Below, piece by piece: positions 11,401 to 24,100 of a DNA stretch of 64,000 nucleotides. This stretch comes from Acholoe squamosa (taxonomy: Eukaryota > Annelida > Polychaeta > Phyllodocida > Polynoidae). How positions within the stretch are numbered: the first letter of the stretch is position 1; each line of letters starts with the position of its first letter. The notes below the pieces were generated by a model. It was given only the letters and a program-made list of their open reading frames with translations, was not told the DNA's origin and did not search any database. The stretch covers positions 1,380,681 to 1,444,680 of the forward strand of contig OX439035.1 of NCBI GenBank assembly GCA_949317995.1, given 5' to 3'. The position numbers and the translations under genes were made by a program.

Positions 11401-13027
11401 GTACTGCCAGATCTGCCCTATCCCTCTATAAAGCACCCCTGCTCTAATTATATTATATACAATATGTACTGCCAGATCTGCCCTATCCCTCTATAAAGCA
11501 CCCCTGCTTTAACTATATTATATACAATGTGTACTGCCAGATCTACCCTACGCCCTCTATAAAGGACCCCTGCTTTAACTATATTATATACAATGTGTAC
11601 TGCCAGATCTACCCTACGCCCTCTATAAAGCACCCCTGCTCTAACTATATTATATACAATGTGTACTGCCAGATCTACCCTACGCCCTCTATAAAGCACC
11701 CCTGCTTTAACTATATTATATACAATATGTACTGCCAGATCTGCCCTACGCCCTCTATAAAGTACCCCTGCTCTAACTATGTTATATACAATGTGTACTG
11801 CCAGATCTACCCTACGCCCTCTATAAAGCACCCCTGCTCTAACTATATTATATACAATGTGTACTACCAGATCTACCCTACGCCCTCTATAAAGCACCCC
11901 TGCTTTAACTATATTATATACAATATGTACTGCCAGATCTGCCCTACGCCCTCTATAAAGCACCCCTGCTCTAACTATATTATATACAATGTGTACTGCC
12001 AGATCTACCCTACGCCCTCTATAAAGCACCCCTGCTCTAACTATATTATATACAATGTGTACTGCCAGATCTACCCTACGCCCTCTATAAAGCACCCCTG
12101 CTCTAATTATATTATATACAATATGTACTGCCAGATCTACCCTACGCCCGCTATTAAGCACCCCTGCTCTTACTATATTATATACAATATGTACTGCCAG
12201 ATCTACCCTACGCCCTCTATAAAGCACCCCTGCTTTAACTATATTATATACAATATGTACTGCCAGATCTACCCTACGCCCTCTATAAAGTACCCCTGCT
12301 CTAACTATATTATATCCAATGTGTACTGCCAGATCTACCCTACGCCCTCTATGAAGCACCCCTGCTCTAATTATATTATATACAATATGTACTGCCACAT
12401 CTGCCCTATCCCTCTATAAAGCACCCCTGCTCTAATTATATTATATATAATATGTACTGCCAGATCTGCCCTATCCCTCTATAAAGCACCCCTGCTTTAA
12501 CTATATTATATACAATATGTACTGCCATATCTGCCCTATCCCTCTATAAAGCACCCCTGCTTTAACTATATTATATACAATATGTACTGCCAGATCTGCC
12601 CTACGCCCTCTATAAAGCACCCCTGCTTTAACTATATTATATACAATGTGTACTGCCAGATCTACCCTACGCCCTCTATAAAGCACCCCTGCTCTAATTA
12701 TATTATATACAATATGTACTGCCAGATCTGCCCTATCCCTCTATAAATCACCCCTGCTCTAATTATATTATATACAATATGTACTGCCAGATCTGCCCTA
12801 TCCCTCTATAAATCACCCCTGCTCTAATTATATTATATACAATATGTACTGCCAGATCTGCCCTATCCCTCTATAAAGCACCCCTGCTTTAACTATATTA
12901 TATACAATATGTACTGCCAGATCTGCCCTATCCCTCTATAAAGCACCCCTGCTCTAACTATATTATTTACAATATGTACTGCCAGATCTGCCCTACGCCC
13001 GCTATTAAGCACCCCTGCTCTAATTAT
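8410..13027. repeat. 66-bp satellite array, about 68 units
   Basis: The unit contains ATATTATATACAATGTGTAC, TGCCAGATCTACCCTACGCC and CTCTATAAAGCACCCCTGCT. Since 66 is a multiple of three and the consensus has no stop in one frame on each strand, long ORFs appear on both strands (up to 403 codons minus, 340 plus). They break only where a 65-bp variant with CCCTATCCCTCT occurs. Those variants cluster near 10.62-10.69, 11.41-11.48 and 12.40-12.93 kb, with a 12-unit (about 793-bp) spacing between the first two, so blocks of units have been duplicated. No start context or splice site suggests translation. Confidence 0.95.
9404..9537. mobile_element. 134-bp insertion inside the 66-bp array
   Basis: The array is interrupted by unrelated sequence flanked by TATA on both sides (9400-9403 and 9538-9541); removing it restores one unit. 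Its ends (GCACATTAGGCTAT on the left, ATAGCCATGTGCC on the right) are imperfect inverted repeats, so a MITE is likely. The array target is itself AT-rich, so the TSD is only suggestive. Confidence 0.6.
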
Positions 13028-15113
13028 AAGTGCCCTCAGTTTCCAAGCCCTAAGCTTTGCACTGGTTTTAAATCATAAACATGAATAAAGAATCATGCAA
13101 CTTTTATTGTACTTTTATAGCAGTAAGTCTCCCTCAAACCACCAGAGGGTTGTATTGTAGTACTCTTACCTTAAATGCACAGAAGATAGATAAAAATGGT
13201 GGAAGGGGGTGCACTGAATAGAATAAAGTCTTTATTTTAGGTTTTGATCATTTGAAAAATAATTTCATGCACAGGAGCGTTTATTAGAAGGAATATGATA
13301 TTTGAAATATGATATTAAACAAATGGTTTTGGATGCTTTCAATATTAGATACCAAGATTGCATGGTCAAATGCTCATACTAAAGCATTTTGATTGATGAT
13401 CATTTGAAAAGTCAGTTCTTTAAATTGCTAATAAATATTTGAATGCACTCAGTGTACAAGATCAATTGTTTGACGGGTTACCTAAGTTACAACAAATCAT
13501 TCATGGTAAGGACAATGCCCAGCTCAAGAATATATGCGTTCAATTGAGTCAGTATCTACCTATATCAAACAAACAGTGGTTGTAAAACAGGACAACGGTT
13601 TCCCCACCATGGTCTCTTTATTGAACCAAGTAATGTTGTATATAGCAAATTTGTTAATATCACATACTATAGGAATGTTAGACAATAGATGCACTGAAAA
13701 CCCGCCGCTTTTGGAAAGTCGTCATATATGACGAGTTTAGGGTCATCGGAGGGTTGTCATACCTGCATGACTACCCTAAATAGTCATACTGAACACCTTG
13801 GCATTACTTCTAGTCTGTGTGTGTGCCATAAGAGGGCCCCACTATGCATTTATCTAATACATAGGCCATGCCCTGTAGAGTACAGACTCTTATTTATACA
13901 TTGTATTTGTTGGATAATCTACTATGAAAAGGAGAATATAACCACCAAGAATATACCTGTACAAAGATGTGAATATTTGAGTAGAAATCTAGAAAAGAAG
14001 CGAGATCATCCTGGCCCACACCACTTTTATGGGTGGTGCTCCATTATGAGTGCTAATTCATTGAGTGTCACTAACATAAAGTACATGTAGATGTGTGTAC
14101 TGATACATACTGTAAACTGAAACTATAACAGTGGGTTGGGAGAGTTCCTAATAACACTTACTGATGGGATGAGGGGATGGGATATAATGAGAAAAAAAAT
14201 CAAAGATAATTATGTGAAAATTTTAAAAGACAATGCAAGGATGTATGTAGCTCGGATATGGCAGTCTAAAGTTGTCACCTATAACGACCCCATGACGACC
14301 TAAGGTTGTAGTTTTATGTATTGTCAACCTGAGGTTTTCAGAAACATGGCACACCCCATGCCATTATCTTGCACTATATAATATATAGGCCAATACCACT
14401 GGAGCTGGGGTAATAAAGGACCACTTATGAACCTAGTCTGCACCCACCTATATCATATAAAAGCAAGAAAGGAAGACAAAGCTTTTTTCCATAAACAGAC
14501 AGCATTATACAAAAGATGCACTTTATCAAATTTCCATTCTTCATGCACTGCTGTTGTATCCAGAATCAAACACATTTGAATAAATCATGACCACGAGATG
14601 GACATATTGATATCCCTCTGACAGCTTCTTTTAGTCGTGTGTGGCAGTATTATAGTTCCCTTTTGTAGCCTCCTTGTGCTCAGATCAATACTTAGGACAC
14701 CTTTGTTTTCCTGAAAACTGAGACTGGAAGGTGTTTCTCAAGATGGTACAACTAGATACCTAAAATTATAGTTTGATCCCACACTCTAAAGTCTTGCATC
14801 TAGTGATCAGTGATAATTGCACTGGTACGACTTCTCTAGCAAACCATATGTAATTTATAATATCAAGTGTTGATCGTACAAAGAAGTCGCATTGCATTAC
14901 TGAGGGGTCCTGGCTTTGTTCAGTCACAGCATGTTGAGAAATGCCAATACAGCCTATACATCAATGAATAATTAACAGGTTTTTGATTCACTGTATCACC
15001 AAACACCTTGACTCTCGGACTTATAGTTCAGTGCCAGAACTACCTCTTTCTTGAAAGGTTAGTTCATTGCACTAAATGATTCGCCAGACTGTCAATTTCA
15101 CAAATTTGGTTTC
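13028..15113. other. Upstream region of the lectin gene; only repeat fragments recognised
   Basis: No convincing exon before 15114. Fragments resembling the TIR element at 46.7-46.9 kb occur at about 13688-13800 (TGCACTGAAAAC, then GTCGTCAT- and GTCATC-type words) and 14258-14345. A dispersed R2 copy lies at 14735-14900. The 120-codon ORF at 13728-14090 has no domain. The lectin promoter should lie just upstream of 15114, but I cannot point to a TATA box with confidence. Confidence 0.4.
14735..14900 (+). repeat. Dispersed repeat family R2, copy 2
   Basis: Shares with 2041-2210 the ordered words CTCTAA, GCATCTAGTG, TTGCACTG, CAAACC-ATATGTAATT and GTGTTGATCGTACA. Diverged. Confidence 0.5.
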
Positions 15114-15198
15114 ATGAAGATGCCTATAAGAGTCCCTTTAGGGTTATGGCTGTGTCTGTGGACTGTCCTTCAGATGGACAATACACAAGGTGCAAACA
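15114..15198 (+). CDS. Lectin gene exon 1: signal peptide
   Basis: ATG at 15114, 28 codons, then one base before the donor at 15199 (A|GTAAGT). The hydrophobic core VPLGLWLCLWTVL followed by QMDNTQGAN is a classic signal peptide with a polar end. Phase 1 matches the acceptor of exon 2. At 85 bases it is too short to stand out as an ORF. Confidence 0.7.
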
Positions 15199-18100
15199 GT
15201 AAGTATTGTTCACTCTATTCTCATAACACTGTCAGTGCTGCTGGTGCAGTAATGCATCATGCCGATTGGTCGTCTTGATGCAGCAATGTCATGTAGGTGG
15301 GTCTGCTTGTCAGCACTTCATGTGGGCATGATACCAGCATTCCAGGGATGTATCATCCTGTAAGGTCATGAATGTGAACCTGTCGAGTTACTGGCCAGGG
15401 CTGCTGTCATCAAGACTAATGGGTATAATGTATTGATGCATTGAAACACCCGCTTGCAGTAGTTGCTGTGGTTTGGGTTGGATATAACTCACCAGAGCTG
15501 CAGGTATCAGAATGACTAGAATGGAATCCCCCAGACAATGAAGCAAAAGGAGTGTATCACGCTCATGCATTGGCTGCCATGATGCATCAATGAAGTGCTT
15601 GTGAGACTACTTGCCAGCACTTCATTGGAGCATCATGCTGAGGTCCTCGAAAAGATGCTTTCCTGACACTGAACTTGTAAAAAGCAATTTGGGGGGAAAA
15701 TATTCTGAAGATGTGTAGGGGTATGGTATTTTACACTTTAACGTTCATGTACCCGTGAGACTCAGACCTAGGTCCTTCAGGTGTGGTGGGGGAATCCGGA
15801 TGGCAGGTGGCAGCACCTGCCTCTGGGTTCGTATCCATTACACCAGGGGGCCTACCACTCGTCCGCCACACGTCACGTGGCCGGTCTATGTTTCGCGGGC
15901 TTTTCCCCTATATAAGGCTGGTCCTAGCCCTAGGTTCCTCAGTAGTGGTTTACCCACTGCTCAACCAGGTTGTTACCCAAAAGGGTAACCGAATGCCCTA
16001 GTAGCATGTAGTCCTCTGAGGCTGTGATCGTATGTAACGCAAGCTAAGAAATAAAAGCTCGGTTGCCTACCCGGAAACTTTTCTCTCTCTTCGTTATGAT
16101 TTAATCTTAACTTAACGAGACGAACCATTACACTGGTGCCGTGACCAGTTGGTCTTCGGGTAAGCGCAGTCAGAAATGACTGAGCTGAGCCCAGTCAGGG
16201 GAAATGGCCCAAATAATGAGCTAAACTCCCCGATGGAGGATGGTGAAATCAAATCACCACCCCAAGGTACAGAGTGGAGAAATCCACTGGAACACTACCC
16301 TGATGGGTTAGAGGATGTAAGAAAAAACTTACATGATGAACTGGATGAATTTGGAGACTCCTTATTCATGCCAGGAGGTACATCGAAACCTGCACCAATG
16401 CATAAAAGTACTGCTCAATTTGGTAAACTACCATTTGAGGTACCAAAGCCTAGTGCAGGTATGTTTGAAACTCCATATAGTTCTCGAATTAAAACACCAG
16501 AAATGTGGATTCGAAAGGAACAAAATGGACGAGCTTGAAGACATGAGAGCTGAATAAGAGAAGATCCAGAAGGATCTTATTACACTGACCGGAACCCGAG
16601 ACAAGATTCTGACTGAAAACAAACAGTTGATATCAGAACGTCTTGATTACGATCAAAGTTGTAGACGCCAACAACAATTGTTATTGGATCAGATGGAGAA
16701 AGAAAAACAAGATTTTCAACTCCAACACGAACAGTATCGTGATGCACTATACACGGCGGATCTGGAATACAGAGCCTCGTGTGATGAGTTGAATAGAACT
16801 AAACAAGAGTTAAATTCAACTCAAACGGCCTATGGCAAGTACCAAGAAGAGCTGATGAAAATTGAATCAGCCTTCAAGGATGCTCGGAAAACGTATCAAA
16901 AACAAACCGATGAACATGAAAAACTCAAAGGTCAATGGATATGTGAATCCACAGATTTGGCTGCCAAACAGACAAAGATGATGGATGATTATTCCGAACT
17001 GGAAGCTAAAGCTATCCAGATGTCAAAGTATCTAGAAGATACTGGTCGTGCAGTAGGCACTCTTGAATCAGACTTCACTGTTTCAGGAATTGCCCTAAAC
17101 ACGACGAGTAACCGGATGAACTCTTTGAGGGGCGATGACGGGGTAACAGAGACAACTGTACCTCGTTATGAAGGAATAAAGAGTCATCAGGTTAGATTTA
17201 CGGACAATACCTTCAAGCCTCTTGGTTTAGGTACGGGAAATGGTGGGGCTGGCTCTGCGAGTGGAACTAAACAAAGCCACTCGGCAAACACCTCCACCTT
17301 TGACGGCGGATGGCCACAACAGTCACCTCTAGGGGGACCAAATGGCCCGTATGCCCAGTATGGATGGAGTCAATCCCAAACAGGAGCGAATCCGTCCAAA
17401 GGTAGCACCCGGAACATGTCCGGAGGAACAACCGGACAACCATCCGGGAATTCCAGTCCAGCTGGAGGGCAATCCGGATGTGACCAAGGATCCGGACCTC
17501 CAGGAGATCGTTCCAGAAGCAGATCCTCTGCTGGTGGGACTGGTTCCAATAATGGAAATCAGTCAGATGGAACAGGAGGAAACACTAATCTCAATAGTGG
17601 TTTCTTTAGCTTTGGTGGAAATACACAATCCATCAAAAATCCTGGGCCAACTCCTCAAACCAGCGGATACACCTTTTTACAGGTGCCTCCATATGGAGCA
17701 GGAGGACCAGGGGGCGGAGGAGGACCACCGCCTGGAGGCCCTGGAAGTACTTATGGTACGAATCCTCCAAGGAAAAAGAGACTCAGTCGCCGAGTATCTC
17801 TTTCTCAAGGGTTACAAGCGCTGCATGACTCTAATGCAGCGATTGCTAACTTAGGTGTTGATTGCTACAATCAAGGTCTGGACGATACGGAGATCATGGA
17901 ATGGAGTAAGGGTTTATCCCTTACTGGATCCACGAATCCGGCTCGTAGAGTAGCTAAGATACCTACCCCCTTTAATGCCAAGAACCCTTGGAAGGAGGAG
18001 TATCAAGGCTGCGCGGATGTCTTTAACTGCAATGGATGGGGTAAAGCGGAAGCTCTCCCCTATCTAGTATGCTGGTTAAAGGAAGGCGACGGAAAAGGAG

Positions 18101-21100
18101 CCGTGGAATAATGGAGAGATTCTCAAATAGTAGGACTCTCAGCCCATATGAAATATGATGAACTCATAGAGATTGCTTCATATCTATATGGGAATATAGT
18201 TGGAGAAGATCCTTGGCTGACGTTCACTAAAAGAACACAGAAGCCTAAGGAATCTGCCAAAGTGTTCGGCTTGGAATGTCAACGACTGTTACATAAAGCC
18301 AGACCTCAATGGAGACTAGATGATGAATGCTTCCTAGATGAAATGTTTAAACAATTCATTGAAGGATTGCGGAATCAAGAACACAGGACAGTAGCCTGTG
18401 AAGCTTGGAAGAATGATGCCTCTCTGACAGATTTGTTCCAGTCCTTAGATCATTATGATCGAAAGGCCCGTATCTTTGCCGGGAAGGTACCCCAACGGAT
18501 GTCAGCAATGATAATCCCGGAAGGAATACCCGAAACCGATTCATCCGAATCAGGGGAACCTGACGAAGATGAAAACGTTGGGGCCATTGGCCAAGGGAAC
18601 CCCCGGTATAACCGGAACTGGGGAAAGAAGCCGGGTTACGTCAAGGAGAAAGTGATTACTTCTAAACCTCCTGTGACTCAACCCGATACCAAACCTACTA
18701 CCGGTCTGTCTTTATCAGAGGACCTGGTTAACAATTTGGTAAAGAAGATTACTGAAAATCTTAGGAGGCCTAAGCCTGATAGGAGCGTTGTGACATGCTT
18801 TCGATGTCAGGAAACTGGGCATTATGCTGCCGAGTGTGAGGCAGATAAGCCAGTTTATAGAAACACTCGTTACCGGAACAATCCGGGTAAGGAGGACTCA
18901 GTGAAGAAGGAAAACTGAGAGGGGGTGTCCATGAAGGCAACCGGATTACCCCCCGAATGAGTGATTGCCATGACTGCCAGCCTATCGCCGCTTGCGGTAC
19001 TGGTGAGAATCCTCTAGCGATTTCACCCAGCAGTGAAGCTAAGGAGCCTGATCAGTTCCTTACTCATGAGGCTGGGGAGACTGATAGTACATTAGGTGTC
19101 AAGAACCGGCAGAAGAACACAGAGGGGAAACCCGATATCAGTCCAGAGGGAGCGGCCAATGAGTTGGCCAGGGTGGGGTGTGCCCAGTTCCCCCCGGGTC
19201 ATCCTTGTCTCGAATTCTTGAAGGGATGTGGATTTGACCTCGGCGCTAAGACGGAACTTGCTAAGTACGCAAGTAGTCCTACCTACTTGAAAGGTAGGAG
19301 GTGGTACGCAGTTGTATCTGTGAGTGGTAGATCCGCTGAGTTTCTTGTCGATACGGGTGCTAGCCACTCCTGCATTGCTAAGAGATTCTACAATCTTTTG
19401 CCTACGAATCATGAAACTTTCACAACGGAAGGAAATGCTTGTACGGCCGACGGTAGCATGATACAAACGTTCGGTAGAACATGTATGAGGTTCAGTCTAC
19501 AGGAAGATAAGGACTACCTCCTTACTCCTACTGTGGCGAACATCGCGGATGATGGTATACTTGGTCTGGATTTTGCTGCATTATATGGAGCAAGGTTAGA
19601 TTCCCAGAGGGGAATATTGGAAGTGAGAGACCCGTATCATCTCGAAGTACAATGTGTGCTTAGGCAAGTAAGCAGTGTAGCCAGTGTAGCCCAGACTGTT
19701 AAGATACCACCGGGCACAGCCTGTGATGTCTTATGTCGAGCGGACAGACAGTTTTCCGGAAAAACTGGAGTTGTAGAGCCAGACATGGCCATGTTGTCAA
19801 GTATCGGATTGGAATCCGCCGATGTTCTAGTAGCTAACGCTGCTTGGACGGTGGTTCCTATATCCAATACCGGTAATAAGACTGTCTACGTACAGAAGGA
19901 TACGATCCTCGGGTCGGTTGTCCTGTCTGAATTGGTAGAAGGCTGTAAACATGTTTCGGCACCCGGAGCCCCTTCCTCACCCGAAAGGAGCCCGGAACTA
20001 GACATTCTAGTATCCGAAAGCCATGTAGAAAGTGATGAACAACGTGAAGCTCTAACTGACTTGTTATACAAGTACCGTAAAGCTTTTGCAGCACCAAGTG
20101 AAAAATTGGGGCGTACCGATAAGGTACTGCATACGATTGACACTGGTGAGAACGAACCTTTTAAGATTCCTTATAGAAGACTCCCACTAGCCAAGAAAAA
20201 GGTAGCTGAGGAGGAGATAGCTAAAATGCTTGAACAGGATGTAATAATTCCATCAACCAGTCCTTGGTCTAGCCCTGTGTGCATGGTGACTAAGAAAGAT
20301 GGTACCATCCGTTTCTGCATAGATTACCGGAAATTGAATGGTATGACCAAGAAGAATTCATATCCCTTACCACGGATTGATGAGACTATAGACTCCCTTG
20401 GAGGTAAGCAATGGTATTGCTCTCTAGACTTACAATCCGGGTACTGGCAAGTGGGTATGCATCCGAAAGATATGGAGAAGACGGCCTTTTCCAGTCATAT
20501 TGGATTATTCCAATATAATGTGATGCCGTTCGGATTGTGCAATGCACCGGCGACATTTGAAGCCATGATGGAAACTTTATTAAGTGACCTCTTATGGAAG
20601 AAATGTCTCATCTATCTAGATGATGTGATTGTCTTTGGGAAGACATACGAAGAATGCTTGGAAAATTTAGGTATGGTCCTGGAAAGGATCATAACTAATG
20701 GTTTGAAGCTGAAGCCCAAGAAGTGCGATCTTTTCAAAAAATCTATCAATTACTTGGGGCGAATAATCTCGAATGAAGGGATTAAAGCCGATCCGGAGAA
20801 ACTGGATGCCGTGTCAAATTGGCAGGCACCCACGAATGCGAAAGAAGTCAGATCCTTCCTCGGATTCTGTTCCTACTACCGGGACTTTATCCCAGGATAT
20901 TCAAGGGTTGCCTTTCCTTTCCAGAGTTTGTCCCACTGGACACCCGGGATAAGAAAGGAACGATTCCCTTGGGGATCCGAGCAAGACGAGTCCTTTAGGA
21001 AAATAAAGGATTTGTTTGCAAGTACACCTGTGTTGAAGTACCCTACGGAGAATGATCACTTCATTCTAGATACTGATGCTAGTAATGAAAGCATAGGAGC

Positions 21101-24100
21101 CGCCCTTTCTCAGGTCCAGGATGGGGTTGAAGTTCCTATAGCCTTCGCTAGTAACACGTTGAGTAAAACTCAAAGAAATTATTGTACCACTAAACGTGAG
21201 TTGTTGGCTGTGGTGGTCTATACGAAGAAGTTCAAGCACTTTTTGTGGGGGAGTGATTTCACTCTACGGACTGACCACTCTTCCCTCAGATGGTTATTGA
21301 ACTTCAAAGATGCAGAGGGGATGATAGGTCGCTGGTTAGCGCACCTATCCGAATTCGGTCTAAATCACAGCCAGATTGAACACCGAGCCGGGGCAAAGCA
21401 TTTGAATGCAGATGCTTTGTCTAGAATCCCAGTGAGGAAATGTGCAAATGCTGAGTGCACTGAATGTGGAGCCCACAATGCTGTGTTGGCAGGGGTTCGA
21501 GTTCCATTCGAAACCCACCCGGAACATGTCTTGAATTGGTCCTTGGAGACCATCCAGCAGTTCCAGGAGTCTGATGCAGTCACATCACGTTTGATTAAGT
21601 TCCTTAATCAGGGTATCTGTCCTCCAAGACCCGAAGTGTCATTGGAAAACAGAGAGATGAGACGATTCCTAGCTCAATGGGCCGAGCTAGAAGTCCGGGA
21701 TGGTATTCTGTTCCGATGGAAGAACCATTCTAATAGGAAGAAAACCTTGCAAGTTGTCATACCTAGTGCTATGCGACGAGATATTATGTATTTCTGTCAT
21801 GGTCATAGAACTAGTGGACACTTTGGAAAGAAACGGTCTCTAGAACGTCTGACCAGACGATACTATTGGCCCGGCATGAGTACAGATCTCACCCGGTGGG
21901 TGGAGACCTGTCCCGAGTGCTGTAAGAACAAACCAGGACCCGGGTTAGGCAAACTGCCATTATCCCAGGAACTGTTTGGTGTAAGGTTTGCTAGAATAGC
22001 TGTTGACATTATTAGTGGGATTCCCCCCACTCCTAGTGGAAACACGTGTATGATGGTCGTGTCTGATTATTATACCAAGTACACCCGAGTGTTTCCTTTA
22101 CCGGATCATAAGGCTGTTACTTGTGCTATGGCCTTTGTAAAAGGGTGGGTGCTGCACTTAGGTGTCCCACTCATGTTACATAGTGACCAAGGCAGAGAAT
22201 TTGAGTCTAGTCTGTGGCAAGAGATGTGTAATTGTCTGGCGATCTGCAAGACAAGAACTAATCCCTATAGGCCACAGAGCGATGGACAAGTAGAGAGATT
22301 CAATAGGACTTTGATCCAAGTATTGAAGTCTCTGGTTAATGAGCAGATGGATGATTGGGATGAACAATGTGAATTTGTGGTACATGCCTACAATGGCACT
22401 GTACATTCGAGCACAAACTGTTCTCCTAATCTCCTTGTTTTTGGAGAGGATTTGATTATGCCAGCCGATTTGGTGTTTGGCGTAATAAGAATGAATCCGG
22501 AAACCCCTTGTCAGGTGATGTTTGTAGAATCCCTACGGGATAATTTCAAACAAGCCTATGAGAGGGTTAGAGATGAGTTGCAGAAAACTGCGCGTTGGCA
22601 GAAAGTTGGCTATGATACAGGTCTAAAAGCTAGATTTTTTAATCTAGGAGATAGAGTACTGCGTCTACACCAACCTCTAGCCAACCTGAAATTAGCCAGC
22701 AATTGGGATGGACCTTTCACTATAACTCAGGTTATTAGTGACTGCAGAGTGATTATTAAATCACAGCTTGGTAAATGTTACAAGTCAAATGTAGCGAGAC
22801 TACGCCCATGGAGAGGGAGGGATACCTCCACCGAAATGTATGGCGATGGTCTATTGGAAGTAATGGAACAGAGTCGTGTTAAGCAACTCGAAGTGGTACC
22901 GACCCGAAAGCGAGGACCCGGGCGGCCACGGAAGGTTGCAGACCCGAAGAGGGTGGTGCCCCCTGTCGTAACATCTGGAAAGCAGGGGAAGATACAAAAA
23001 GTCTCGGCAGGCGCAGGTAAAAATAAGAGGAAAGGTCCTTCTAAGGCTAAGAAGACCTTGGAAAAGGCTCTTATGGATACCAGGTCAATAAAAGAGGCCT
23101 CAAAACCTCTTAGACGCAGTCCAAGGTTGCTAAAGACTGCCGTAACCTAGCCTGTTAACACAACGAGTGTGTTGTCCTGTACTGTGTACTGTTATATGTT
23201 GTAACCTAGTTCAATGTATATTTGAGCCGGTCATGAGTTTCTGGAAAAGGCCCTATGACAATGTACCCATGGTTTTGGACGGAAAATCCGGTGGATATGC
23301 TTATGCTATCCATAAACTCCATAATACCTAGCGAGTTGTCATAGTTGAACCCTGAGTACGGACGGACGACCGATCGGGTATTGTATTGTTTTTATGTAAG
23401 GGCGCGTGACCTAATTAAGGGCACGCGGGAAAGTTGTTGACCCATTTTCGAATGGTCACGTGAGGCGCCGGTTTGATCATGCGCAGCGATTCAAGTTCGA
23501 GTATCCCGCCATATTGTCTTATTCCTGCAAAGGAAGAAGACGTGGCCGAGGGTGGTCTTACTCTTGTTGGAGTCTGATAGCCCGAGACAGCCATATTCCG
23601 AGGTGTGCCCTCGTTAAAAGGCACCCGCCTTTCACTGGGTAAGCAGTACTTACTGCTTATCCGGTGAATTGGGATATTTAATCCCCGAACAGCCACTTCT
23701 GTCGATGGCAGAAGAGGCCGTCCCAACCGTAAAAGTTGAGCTCGGTGTGCCAATCGTCAAGCTACACGACGTAATGGCCGATTTGAGTGGAGACGCTCAA
23801 GATGCTGCAGCCCAGGTTCTCGCGGGTCAACAACCCGTTGTGCAACCTGTGGATGTACCACCTGACCCGGAGGGAGAGGAGCCGGTTGACCCAGTTGTGG
23901 ATGCCACTCCGACTGACGAGCAAGAGGCTGCTATCTGGGCTAACGCCAATAGCAACTTTGCTGACTTCATTCCTCTACACAGGGGACACCTGAAGGGGAG
24001 TAAATCCGTATGGAGACTGCCCCCTCGGATCACCTGTGAGGGGCGTGAGGATATGGAGGAGTGGCTTCGCAAGAAGCTCTCTGATAGAAAGCCGGCCAAT

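Larger units (their letters stand above)
15714..16132 (+). repeat. 5' LTR (419 bp)
   Basis: Starts TGTAGGGGTATGG and ends GACGAACCATTACA. Contains a TATATAA box (15909-15915), a hairpin TTACCCAAAAGGGTAA (15973-15988) and AATAAA (16050-16055). It differs from the 3' LTR at five positions, four of them single changes or a two-base change within 15779-15890. Confidence 0.95.

Noticed and set aside
8410-13027. CRISPR array
   Set aside because: Units are contiguous near-identical tandem copies with no unique spacers, in animal DNA and with no cas genes.
13728-14090. 120-codon ORF upstream of the lectin gene
   Set aside because: No domain, overlaps a fragment of a TIR element, no splice support.
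16555-18111. Alternative genetic code reading TAA as an amino acid
   Set aside because: Two in-frame TAA in gag invited the idea, but pol and the lectin exons use standard codons without internal stops, and a frameshift is also present, so decay is simpler.
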